Source of the DNA: CAYOHP01 sp964403795 [NCBI: uncultured bacterium]
GTDB lineage: Bacteria; Muiribacteriota; UBA6191; CAZXTJ01
Reading direction: 5' to 3'
Length of the DNA stretch: 13,243 bases
Assembly (NCBI GenBank): GCA_964403795.1
Contig: CAYOHP010000165.1
Span: 1-13,243, forward strand
Part shown: positions 1 to 7,121 of the stretch, piece by piece
Layout: the number at the start of each line of letters is the position of its first letter
Position numbering within the stretch: the first letter of the stretch is position 1
Notes under the pieces: model-generated
What the model was told of the DNA's origin: nothing
The model's input: only the letters and a program-made list of their open reading frames with translations
Database searches by the model: none
Made by a program: the position numbers and the translations under genes

Positions 1-15
1 GTACGGTTCTGTGGG

Positions 16-43
16 AGCCGGGGGCGGGCAACCGCCCCCGGCT
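16..43 (-). terminator. GC-rich hairpin after the finger-protein/oxygenase operon
   Basis: A perfect 12-bp inverted repeat (GCCGGGGGCGG plus one A-T pair) closes a GCAA tetraloop of the stable GNRA class. It begins 48 bases past the oxygenase stop codon on the minus strand, where a terminator is expected. No run of U follows it on either strand, so it is not a textbook intrinsic terminator. It may instead stabilise the mRNA 3' end or also serve a gene entering from the left. Confidence 0.55.
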
Positions 44-91
44 ACCCGACGAGGCCGTCGCTAGCGAGCCCCTTGCGGGCGAGCTGCAGGC

Positions 92-814
92 TTACCAGTA
101 CACGCGCCAGGTGCCGCGGCATCGGATCCCGTGGCCCTGCCAAGCGATCCTCCAGGCATCGCGCTCGCCCTTGGGGAGGGCCGCGATCCGGTGGACCTGG
201 TGGCCCGAGTGGACGACCAGGTGGCCCACCTGATAGGGATGGAACACCGGGGGGCGGGCCCGGAACAGGGGCCGCAGCTCCTCGGCGGAGCGTCCCTCGA
301 TCTCGTGGAGCTGGAGCGGCCAGAGATCGAGACCGCCTCCGCCGCGCGGCAGGCGCACCGGCAGGGTGAAGGAGAGCGGGCGGGAGAAGTCGGGTCTGTC
401 CGCGGCGTCCCAGGCGAGGCGCTGGTACTGGCGATCGGTGTGGATGCGGCCCGCCTGGAACTCGAAGAGCGGGCACCAGCCGTGGAGGTGGAAACCGGGC
501 CGGGCGGCGTCGGGACGCACTTCGACAGGCTCGCCCAGGGTGGCCTCCAAGGCGGCACGCACCGCCTCCCACCAGGCGCCGAACCCGGTCTCGAGCAGCG
601 GGTTGTCCCGGAGGGAGCGCTCCCGGTAGGCGTCGGCACCGTCGAGGTAGCTGGCCGCGCCCAGGGTGAAGAAGGGGTTGTCGGGATCGCGGCGGGTCCA
701 GTGCTCCGAGCACGCCATGACCAGCGCCGCGATGCGCTCCGCCTCGTCGGGAGCGAAGACCGGCAAGGACCGGAAGGCGAGGGTGCCCTGATCCGGGTCG
801 GGGACGATCGTCAT
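92..814 (-). CDS. 2-oxoglutarate/Fe(II)-dependent oxygenase-like protein
   Basis: A 240-residue soluble protein with no signal peptide or membrane helix. The likely iron-binding triad is His125-X-Asp127 (in GRIHTD) and a distal His208 (in HSGHQVHRI). Arg218, ten residues further on, is in the right place to bind the 2-oxoglutarate carboxylate. The strand pattern around these residues (LSFTLPVRLP, a GGGGLDLW turn, GHLVVHSG) fits a double-stranded beta-helix of the prolyl-hydroxylase type. Such enzymes use O2 and 2-oxoglutarate to hydroxylate a protein, peptide or small molecule; nothing here shows which. The start codon overlaps the stop of the upstream finger protein (ATGA, 811-814) and has only a weak AGG in front, so translation is probably coupled to that gene. 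The fold is inferred from motifs alone, so a non-catalytic member is possible. The HxD and distal His look intact. Confidence 0.72.
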   Translation of the reverse strand: MTIVPDPDQGTLAFRSLPVFAPDEAERIAALVMACSEHWTRRDPDNPFFTLGAASYLDGADAYRERSLRDNPLLETGFGAWWEAVRAALEATLGEPVEVRPDAARPGFHLHGWCPLFEFQAGRIHTDRQYQRLAWDAADRPDFSRPLSFTLPVRLPRGGGGLDLWPLQLHEIEGRSAEELRPLFRARPPVFHPYQVGHLVVHSGHQVHRIAALPKGERDAWRIAWQGHGIRCRGTWRVYW

Positions 815-3465
815 CGCCTGGCCCGGATCGGGGGGCTCCCCGCGCACCCGTAGGTGGCGCATCCTCCGAGATACTCGTGGCACTCGGGGTGATGGGGGGT
901 GAGGCAGGCCGGGCAGGCCCAGGCCTCGGGCCCGACGGCCTCGGCACAGACCGGGCAAGCTGCCGCGCCGGTCGCGGGTCCCGCGGTCGCTTCGATCCTG
1001 GGTTCGTGCGAGAGCCCGGGTCCCTCTCGCTCGAGGTCCTCCGGGATCACGAAAAACCCGAAGCGCGCCCTGCGCCGGTCGTCGCGGACCCCGGGGAGCG
1101 AGGCGGTCGCCTCGACCATCCCCCGGAAGATCCCGGTGTCCGGCGGAATCGCCATGGCCCGGGTCGGCAGGAAGAGCCACAGATCGGGGAAGGCTTCCCG
1201 TTGGGTCTCCACCTGCGGGGTCCGTCGCCGCACCCGGGCGGAGCCGTCCTCGGCCCGGTAGCTTGCGAGCATGCCGAGGACCGGCCACCCGTCGAGGCCG
1301 CGCACCCGGACCTCGACCGTGACCGACCGGCCCACCATCCCCGCGGTGCGCAGCGGTACCCGGATCTCGAGACCCCGCCTGCCCCGCAGGCGTGCCAGGA
1401 TTACCCGGACGTCCTCGATGGTCACGGGATCCCAGGCCGCGTCCCCCGAGGGGCGGTCGTCGACCCGGGTTCCCAGGCGTTCGGCCAGGCGGCTTCCCAG
1501 CTCGCGGGCCGTCGCGGGGATCGCCGAGAGGTCCTGGACCGGGAGCGGCGGCGAGCCCCGGACGCAGAGCTGCACCGGCCGGTGGGTGGCGTCGTGCCAG
1601 GGAACCTCGATCCTCTCCACCTGGGCGTACCGGACCAGAGGCCGCACCCGTTCGAACACGAGAGTCGAGCTCACCAGGCAGACCTGCTCCGTGGAGTCGT
1701 CCAGCCACAGGAACTCGTCGACCGAGGCCCGCGCCAGCGCCGCGAAGGCGAGGCAGAGGATCCCGACCAGGGCCAGCACGCTGCCGGTGGTCGCGCCCAT
1801 CGGCAAGGGGAGCATGAGAGCCGCCAGGCACAGGCCCCCCACCCAGGAACTCTTCTCCGCCCGGGAGGCGATCCAGGCTTCGGTGGGCGTCTCCACCTCG
1901 AGGGTGTCCTCGGCCCGGTATCCGATCCGCTGGCGGGCCGCCAGCGAGAGGCGGCTGGCCCCCGCCGGGAGCACGAGCGCGTGGGGTCGTGCCTCCAGGG
2001 GAACCGGGAGCGTCGCCTCGGGGACAGGGAGGTACCCGAAGCCTGCGCCGGGTGCGCTCCGGGGTGCGTCCGCGACTTCCCGCAAGTCCTCGGCGGGCAT
2101 CGCGGCGGGCTCGGGAGCACCCGGGCCGGAGGCGCCCAGGAAGACCACACCTGGATCCTCCCCGGGATCCTCGACGATTCCGGGCCCTGCGCTCGCCTCC
2201 GCGAGTGCCCGGCGTCGTCCCTCGAGGCGGGCGTGGAGGTCGGCGACGATCTCGTCCGGTTCGGGGAGGAAGGGCACCAGCCAGTTCTCCTCGCCGAGCA
2301 GGCCGGCTGCGTCGCGGATCGAGAGCGTCGGGCGCAGCTCCCTCGGACCGTCTCCGGGGCCGATCGGGATGGCCTCGATCGGGATCGAGACCCGGATGCG
2401 GGTTTCCCGGTCGGTACCGGGCGCCTCGGGCTCGGCGTGGCCGGTCGCCAGGATCTCCCCGTCGCGGCCGCACCGCTCGGGCAGGAGCGAGGGGATCCAG
2501 CGACCGTCCAGGCCGCGCAGCCTCGCCTCCACGGTGAAGCGCCCCGAGATCGGGCGGCGCGCCACCAGGAGCAGCTCGAGATCCAGGACCCGGCCCGAAG
2601 GGGTGCGACGAACCTGGGCCAGGGGCCCGGCGACGGAGGAATAGGCCTCGGTCCGGGGCCCGGAGGCCAGGGGCGCTCCCAGGAACCAGGACAGGGCCCG
2701 GGCTCGGCATTCGGCCGAGCCGGGAGGCAGCGGATCGGGACTTGCCGGCAGACCGCCGCCGTCCCCACCGGCAACCAGGAAGCGGACCCGCCGACCGTGT
2801 TCGCGTCCCAGGGTCGAGTCGCGGACCTGGATCCCCCCGAGTTGCCAGAGTGCCCGCTCCGAGAGACGTTCGACCTCGCTGCCGCGACGGCAGAGGTGCA
2901 GCACCCGGAAGGGATTCCGCTCGATCCGGACGAAGTTCTCGCCTGCCGGCTCGGGGACGGTCGAGGCGAGGACCAGGGCGAGCAGGCCCGGGGCCAGGAA
3001 CTGGACCCCGGGATGGACCGCCGCGATCCCGGCCGTGGCCAGCCCCACCAGCTGGAGCAGGTCGAGGAGGCCGAGTCCGGCGGGGTCCCCTCGCCACGCC
3101 ACCGGGAACTCCACGACCCCGGGAGCGAAATCGATCTCGCCCCCGGCCAGTTGGGTGGCGGCGTCCTCCCCGGGAGCCAGATCGGAGGGCCGGAGCCGCG
3201 GCACCCTCGGCGGGGCACCGACCGGCCAGGTCGAGGTGGCGAGTCCGAAGGGCTCGAACCGGTGACTCCGGCACTCCGGGGTGGAGTGGCCGGCGAGCAC
3301 GAAGAGGCAGTCGGGATGGGCGTGAGCGCCGCACTCCCGGCACCGGAGCAGGGACTCGCCCGCGAGGGTGGCGGGACAGCGCACGCAGGCGACGACTCCC
3401 GGAGCGACCCCGCTCGACATCGGTCCCGGATCCCTTCCTCGGCCCCGGCTCCTGGCCGCGACCAT
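811..3465 (-). CDS. Membrane protein with RING-like zinc fingers at both ends and a duplicated core
   Basis: An 884-residue protein; all residue numbers use the start at 3465. The N-terminal finger has C27-X2-C30, C42-X2-C45, H50-X2-C53 and C65-X2-H68. The C-terminal finger has C837-X2-C840, C851-X2-C854, H859-X2-C862, C869 and C874. The C-terminal CPxC-TPHHPEC-GGC-YGC pattern is that of prokaryotic RING-type treble-clef domains, which bind two zinc ions and usually mediate protein contacts. Between the fingers the same module occurs twice: a hydrophobic hairpin (about 129-168 and 539-581), a region with a beta pattern, then a beta-rich domain with an RxRGLDG motif (318-321 and 723-726). A proline/alanine-rich linker lies near 425-485. 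Start 3465 has GGAGGAGG at good spacing; ATG 3420 (869 residues, weaker AGGAAGGG) is the alternative and leaves both fingers intact. It overlaps the oxygenase gene and diverges from the ABC operon. Function is unknown. A ubiquitin-ligase role is not supported, as no E1, E2 or ubiquitin-like gene is present here. Confidence 0.8.
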   Translation of the reverse strand: MVAARSRGRGRDPGPMSSGVAPGVVACVRCPATLAGESLLRCRECGAHAHPDCLFVLAGHSTPECRSHRFEPFGLATSTWPVGAPPRVPRLRPSDLAPGEDAATQLAGGEIDFAPGVVEFPVAWRGDPAGLGLLDLLQLVGLATAGIAAVHPGVQFLAPGLLALVLASTVPEPAGENFVRIERNPFRVLHLCRRGSEVERLSERALWQLGGIQVRDSTLGREHGRRVRFLVAGGDGGGLPASPDPLPPGSAECRARALSWFLGAPLASGPRTEAYSSVAGPLAQVRRTPSGRVLDLELLLVARRPISGRFTVEARLRGLDGRWIPSLLPERCGRDGEILATGHAEPEAPGTDRETRIRVSIPIEAIPIGPGDGPRELRPTLSIRDAAGLLGEENWLVPFLPEPDEIVADLHARLEGRRRALAEASAGPGIVEDPGEDPGVVFLGASGPGAPEPAAMPAEDLREVADAPRSAPGAGFGYLPVPEATLPVPLEARPHALVLPAGASRLSLAARQRIGYRAEDTLEVETPTEAWIASRAEKSSWVGGLCLAALMLPLPMGATTGSVLALVGILCLAFAALARASVDEFLWLDDSTEQVCLVSSTLVFERVRPLVRYAQVERIEVPWHDATHRPVQLCVRGSPPLPVQDLSAIPATARELGSRLAERLGTRVDDRPSGDAAWDPVTIEDVRVILARLRGRRGLEIRVPLRTAGMVGRSVTVEVRVRGLDGWPVLGMLASYRAEDGSARVRRRTPQVETQREAFPDLWLFLPTRAMAIPPDTGIFRGMVEATASLPGVRDDRRRARFGFFVIPEDLEREGPGLSHEPRIEATAGPATGAAACPVCAEAVGPEAWACPACLTPHHPECHEYLGGCATYGCAGSPPIRARR

Positions 3466-3512
3466 TGTGCCTCCTCCGGTTCCGGCGCCGGCGACCCGCG
3501 ACCGGGCCTTCC

Positions 3513-3521
3513 TGCTAGGCT
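3513..3521 (+). promoter_or_regulatory. Extended -10 element (TGC-TAGGCT) for the ABC exporter operon
   Basis: TGC directly upstream of TAGGCT matches the extended -10 form TGn-TAnnnT. No convincing -35 hexamer lies upstream (the best is GCGACC at 3491-3496, 19 bases away), which extended -10 promoters can tolerate. Transcription would start near 3528, giving a leader of about 20 bases before the TTG start codon. It closely resembles the element at 11022-11030 upstream of the peptidase gene. Confidence 0.4.
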
Positions 3522-3545
3522 CTTCCCCCCCGGGGGGGTGGAGCC
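3518..3545. repeat. 28-bp near-palindrome in the divergent control region
   Basis: GGCTC (3518-3522), two T, then C7 (3525-3531) faces G7 (3532-3538), TG, then GAGCC (3541-3545). Twelve of 14 positions pair across a centre between 3531 and 3532. It overlaps the end of the -10 element at 3516-3521 and stops three bases before the TTG start of the ABC operon. It sits in the only gap between two divergent operons, so an operator for a dimeric regulator is the simplest reading. A hairpin formed at the very start of the mRNA is the alternative. Confidence 0.5.
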
Positions 3546-3548
3546 TCC

Positions 3549-5324
3549 TTGGACCTCGATCCACCGTCGCCGCCCGTCCCCGACCTGCCCGGAGGCCTGG
3601 TCCTCCGTCGGGTCCTCGCCTGGTTCCGTCCCCATCTGGGAGCGCTCGCCCGGGCGGGGCTGCTGCTCCTCGTCTCGGTCGGGCTCTTCCAGGCAGGTCC
3701 GCTCCTGCTCCGGATCGCGGTCGACGAGGTCCTCCCGGCGAAGGATCCGGACCGCCTGCTCCGGGTGGTGGCCTGCTACGCCGCGGTCCAGGCCCTCATG
3801 GTGGCGGTCCACTGCCGGCTCCGGCTCCGCCTCGAGACGGTCGGGCTCGATGTGGTCGCCGAGGTCCGGAGGCGGGCCTTCGCCCATGCCATGGGGCTCT
3901 CGCTCGAGTTCCACGACCGGACGCCGGTGGGGGCCCTGATCGCCCGGATCGACGGCGACGCCGAGTCCATGCGCCAGCTCTTCACCTTCGCCGTCCTGGT
4001 GGTGGTCGGGGACGTCCTCAAGGTGGCCGCCGCCCTGGTGGTGATGGCGAGCCTCCATGCGGGGCTGGCCGCGCTGATGGCCGTGGTCCTGGCGGCCATC
4101 GCGGTCTTCTCGATGTACGTCCAGCGGGTCGGCCGGGAGCTCTTCCGCACCGGCAGGGAACGCAACGCGGGGGTGATGGCCTTCCTCCAGGAACGCCTGC
4201 AGGCGGTCGGGGTGATCCAGGTCTACGGCCGGGAGGACCACCAGGCCGGGGCCCAGGAGGCGAGGAGCCGTGCCAAATTCGAGGCCGACTGGAGGGGCAG
4301 CCTCCTCTGGAACGGCTTCTACAACCTGCTGGTCCTGGTCGAGCAGGTCGGGATCTGCGTCTGCCTCTGGTGGGGCGGGCAGGACGTGCTGGCGGGGAGC
4401 GTGAGCCTCGGGACCCTGGTCCTCTTCTGCGAGTACATCCGGGCCCTCTTCATGCCGGTGGCCCGTCTCTCGGAGCAGATCTCGGCGCTCCAGCGGGCCT
4501 GGGTCGGCGCTACCCGGGTCGTCGACCTGCTCGAGGCCCGGCCCGTGGTGGTCGACCCTCCCGAACCTGTCCGGGTGGCGCCGGTGCCCGAGGTCCTCGA
4601 GTTCGAGGACGTCTCGTTCTCCTACCGGAGGGACGGCTCCGAACCGGTGGTCCAGGGCGTGTCGTTCCGGATCCCCCGCGGCGAGGTCCAGGCCCTGGTG
4701 GGTCCGACCGGGGGCGGCAAGTCGACCCTGGTCCACCTGCTGCTCCGCTTCTACGACCCGACCTCCGGGAGGGTGCTCCGGGACGGTGTCGACCTGCGGC
4801 GGATCGCGCTCTTTGACCTGCGTCGTCCCATGGCCCTGGTGCTCCAGGACCCTCAGATCTTCCCGGGGACGGTGGCCGACAACATCCGCATGGGGTGGCC
4901 GGGCCTCGACGATGCGGCGGTCCGGGAGGCGGCTCGCCGGGTGGGTGCCGACGAGTTCATCTCCCGACTCCCCCAGGGCTATGCCACCCGCCTGGCCGAA
5001 CGCGGCGTCGACCTCTCGACCGGGGAACGCCAGCTCATCGCCTTCGCCCGCGCCCTGGCCCGGGACCCTGCGGTGCTGGTGCTCGACGAGGCCACGGCCT
5101 CGGTCGATCCCGAGACCGAGCGCCGGATCCAGGCATCCCTGGCGGGACTGCTGGCGGGACGGACCGCCCTGGTGGTGGCCCACCGGCTCTCGACGGTGGA
5201 ATCGGCTCACCGCATCCTGGTGGTGGAAGGCGGGCGGATCGCGGAGGCCGGGAACCACCGCGACCTGATCGGCAGGAAAGGCGCCTACGCCCGCCTCCAT
5301 GCCGCGCTCGGTGCCGCGTCATGA
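3549..5324 (+). CDS. ABC exporter half-transporter with canonical catalytic glutamate (MdlB/MsbA type)
   Basis: A 591-residue fusion of a transmembrane domain (about six helices between residues 33 and 305) with an ATP-binding domain, the usual length for type IV (MsbA-like) exporters. The nucleotide-binding motifs are complete: Walker A GPTGGGKST (385-393, Lys391), Q-loop Gln433, a signature in the altered form LSTGE (489-493), Walker B ending in LDE (Asp513-Glu514) and switch His545. A coupling helix YGRED lies near 226-230. TTG at 3549 is chosen as start because GGTGGAG lies five bases upstream and no other in-frame start precedes the first helix. The stop overlaps the next gene (ATGA), so both subunits are probably made in equal amounts. 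Heterodimeric relatives export drugs, lipids or peptides; the substrate cannot be read from the sequence. Confidence 0.93.
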   Translation: MDLDPPSPPVPDLPGGLVLRRVLAWFRPHLGALARAGLLLLVSVGLFQAGPLLLRIAVDEVLPAKDPDRLLRVVACYAAVQALMVAVHCRLRLRLETVGLDVVAEVRRRAFAHAMGLSLEFHDRTPVGALIARIDGDAESMRQLFTFAVLVVVGDVLKVAAALVVMASLHAGLAALMAVVLAAIAVFSMYVQRVGRELFRTGRERNAGVMAFLQERLQAVGVIQVYGREDHQAGAQEARSRAKFEADWRGSLLWNGFYNLLVLVEQVGICVCLWWGGQDVLAGSVSLGTLVLFCEYIRALFMPVARLSEQISALQRAWVGATRVVDLLEARPVVVDPPEPVRVAPVPEVLEFEDVSFSYRRDGSEPVVQGVSFRIPRGEVQALVGPTGGGKSTLVHLLLRFYDPTSGRVLRDGVDLRRIALFDLRRPMALVLQDPQIFPGTVADNIRMGWPGLDDAAVREAARRVGADEFISRLPQGYATRLAERGVDLSTGERQLIAFARALARDPAVLVLDEATASVDPETERRIQASLAGLLAGRTALVVAHRLSTVESAHRILVVEGGRIAEAGNHRDLIGRKGAYARLHAALGAAS

Positions 5325-7081
5325 CGCGCTCCCACCTGGCCTGGATCGTCTCCGCCTGGCGCCCCCGCGTCGGCCTGGCGGCACTGCTCCTCGGCCTCAC
5401 GCTGGTCCACGCCGGGATCGCCCTGGTCCAGCCCCTGGCCCTGAAGCGGGTCTTCGACCGGCTCCAGGCCGGTTCGGTCTGGCCGGAAGTGGGCTCGGCG
5501 CTGTGGGTCCTGGGGCTGGTGGCGGCGTTGCGGTTCGTGGTCTATGCGAGTCTCCAGACCCTGCGGGCCTACGGGAACCACCGTTTCGAGCATGAGCTCA
5601 GGTCCCGGGCCTTCTCCCGGTTGCTCCGCCTGGGGCCCTCGTTCCACACCCGACACGCCACCGGCGACACCCTCACCCGGCTGACCAACGACATCGGTCC
5701 CGACTCCCGCCTCCCCTGGTTCCTCTGCTCGGGGATCTTCCGGGCCCTCGAGGCCGCGTCCAACTTCGTGCTGGTGGCGGCCGGCTGCTTCTGGATCTCC
5801 CCGTCCCTGGCCTTGGCGTGCCTGGTCCCGGTCCCGCTCCTGGGAATCGCCTTCGGCCTGGTCTCGGGTACCCTCCAGGACCGCTCCCGACGCATGCAGG
5901 AGGCGATCTCGGCCGTGGGAGCCGAACTCGACCAGAGCCTGCAGGGGATCCGACTGGTCCAGGCCTCGGGCGCCGAGACCGAGCGCGACGACGCCTTCGG
6001 TCGGGCGATCGGGGTACGCCGGGAGGCCGAGCTCTCGATGCTCCGCGCCGAGGTGGGCCTCCAGGTCTTCCACGAGGGAGCGGCCCAGGGGCTCATCGTG
6101 CTCGTGCTGCTGCTCGGCGGTTCCCGGGTGATCGAGGGGACCATGTCGCTGGGCGACCTCATGGCCTTCAATGCCTACGCCTTCACCCTCGCCTTCCCGA
6201 TCTTCGAGCTGGGGAACTTCGTCGCCAAGCTGGGGCAGAACTCCGCCATCATCGACCGGCTCCGGGAGATCGAGGAGTGGCCGCCCGATGTCGTCGACGG
6301 CACGGGTCCGGAAGTCGGCGGCAGCCCTGGCGCCGAGTCGGGTTCGTCTCGGGACGGGCTGAGGCTGGAATCGATCGGCTTCGCCTACCGGTCGGATCGC
6401 CCGGTCCTGACCGGTGTCTCCTTCGAGGTGGCTCCCGGCGAGCGGGTGGCGGTGGTGGGACGGGTCGGGTCCGGGAAGAGCACCCTGCTCCGGCTCCTGG
6501 TCCGGCTCATGGATCCGACGGCCGGCAGGATCCTGCGCCGCGGCCGGCCGTTCGCCTGCCTGCCGCTGGTGGAGGCCCGGGCCGGTGTGGGCTACGTGCC
6601 CCAGGATCCGGTGATCCTCTCCGAGTCGCTCCGGGACAACATCGTCTTCGGCCGCCCGGGGATCGATCCGGCCCGGGTCGAGTGGGCGGCCCGGGCCTCC
6701 CGACTCTCCCAGGACATGGGGGCCTTCCCCCAGGGTCTCGACACCCCGGTGGGTCCTCGCGGCACCCGGCTCTCGGGCGGGCAGAAGCAGCGGCTGGCGC
6801 TGGCCCGGGCCCTGGCCGGAGGACCGTCGCTCCTGGTGATGGACGACTGCACCGCCAGCCTCGACGCCGCCACCGAGGAAGCGGTCTGGGAGGACCTGGC
6901 CCGGGAACTCCCGGGGACCGCGATCGTGATGGTCACGCACCGCATCCCGGTGCTGGCCCGGGTCGATCGGATCGTGGTGCTCTCGGCGAGCGGGACGGCC
7001 ACCCAGATCGGGACCCACCTGGAACTCGTGGGCCGGCCCGGCGAGTACCGCGACCTCTATCGCGCCGGCGAGCTGGGGTAG
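5321..7081 (+). CDS. ABC exporter half-transporter with degenerate Walker B (MdlA type)
   Basis: A 586-residue second half-transporter: a transmembrane domain (about residues 15-300) followed by an ATP-binding domain. Walker A is GRVGSGKST (380-388, Lys386), the Q-loop is Gln428, the signature is the standard LSGGQ (484-488) and the switch is His540. The residue after the Walker B aspartate is Asp509 instead of the catalytic Glu (MDDCTASLD). In heterodimeric exporters this Asp marks the degenerate site, which pairs with a non-standard signature on the partner, here LSTGE in the upstream gene. The two proteins therefore look like complementary halves of one transporter. No Shine-Dalgarno is visible before ATG 5321, so it probably depends on translation of the upstream gene through the ATGA overlap. 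A Gly/Ser-rich linker (about 328-344) joins the two domains. Confidence 0.93.
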   Translation: MTRSHLAWIVSAWRPRVGLAALLLGLTLVHAGIALVQPLALKRVFDRLQAGSVWPEVGSALWVLGLVAALRFVVYASLQTLRAYGNHRFEHELRSRAFSRLLRLGPSFHTRHATGDTLTRLTNDIGPDSRLPWFLCSGIFRALEAASNFVLVAAGCFWISPSLALACLVPVPLLGIAFGLVSGTLQDRSRRMQEAISAVGAELDQSLQGIRLVQASGAETERDDAFGRAIGVRREAELSMLRAEVGLQVFHEGAAQGLIVLVLLLGGSRVIEGTMSLGDLMAFNAYAFTLAFPIFELGNFVAKLGQNSAIIDRLREIEEWPPDVVDGTGPEVGGSPGAESGSSRDGLRLESIGFAYRSDRPVLTGVSFEVAPGERVAVVGRVGSGKSTLLRLLVRLMDPTAGRILRRGRPFACLPLVEARAGVGYVPQDPVILSESLRDNIVFGRPGIDPARVEWAARASRLSQDMGAFPQGLDTPVGPRGTRLSGGQKQRLALARALAGGPSLLVMDDCTASLDAATEEAVWEDLARELPGTAIVMVTHRIPVLARVDRIVVLSASGTATQIGTHLELVGRPGEYRDLYRAGELG

Positions 7082-7112
7082 CGGGCCGGGGAAGGGTTCC
7101 CTGCCGGCCCGC
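7081..7112. terminator. Bidirectional hairpin between convergent genes
   Basis: GCGGGCCGG (7081-7089) pairs perfectly with CCGGCCCGC (7104-7112). A smaller GGAA/TTCC stem sits inside the loop. The hairpin begins at the last base of the ABC stop codon and ends ten bases from the stop of the opposite-strand gene, so it fits transcription ending from both sides. There is no U tract. Confidence 0.55.
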
Positions 7113-7121
7113 CGCCGCGGC

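Noticed and set aside
811-3465. Bacterial ubiquitin-like conjugation system based on the RING-like fingers
   Set aside because: No E1, E2, ubiquitin-like or deubiquitinase gene is visible. Bacterial RING-type fingers are often only interaction modules.
877-3939. Plus-strand open frame of 1020 codons antisense to the finger-protein gene
   Set aside because: High GC makes long empty antisense frames common. Its translation is compositionally biased and the opposite strand encodes clear zinc-finger motifs.
1671-5300. Minus-strand open frame of 1209 codons crossing the divergent operons
   Set aside because: It is a shadow frame: it runs antisense through the ABC gene and out of frame in the finger-protein gene, with Pro/Arg/Gly/Asp-rich low-complexity translation and no domain motif.
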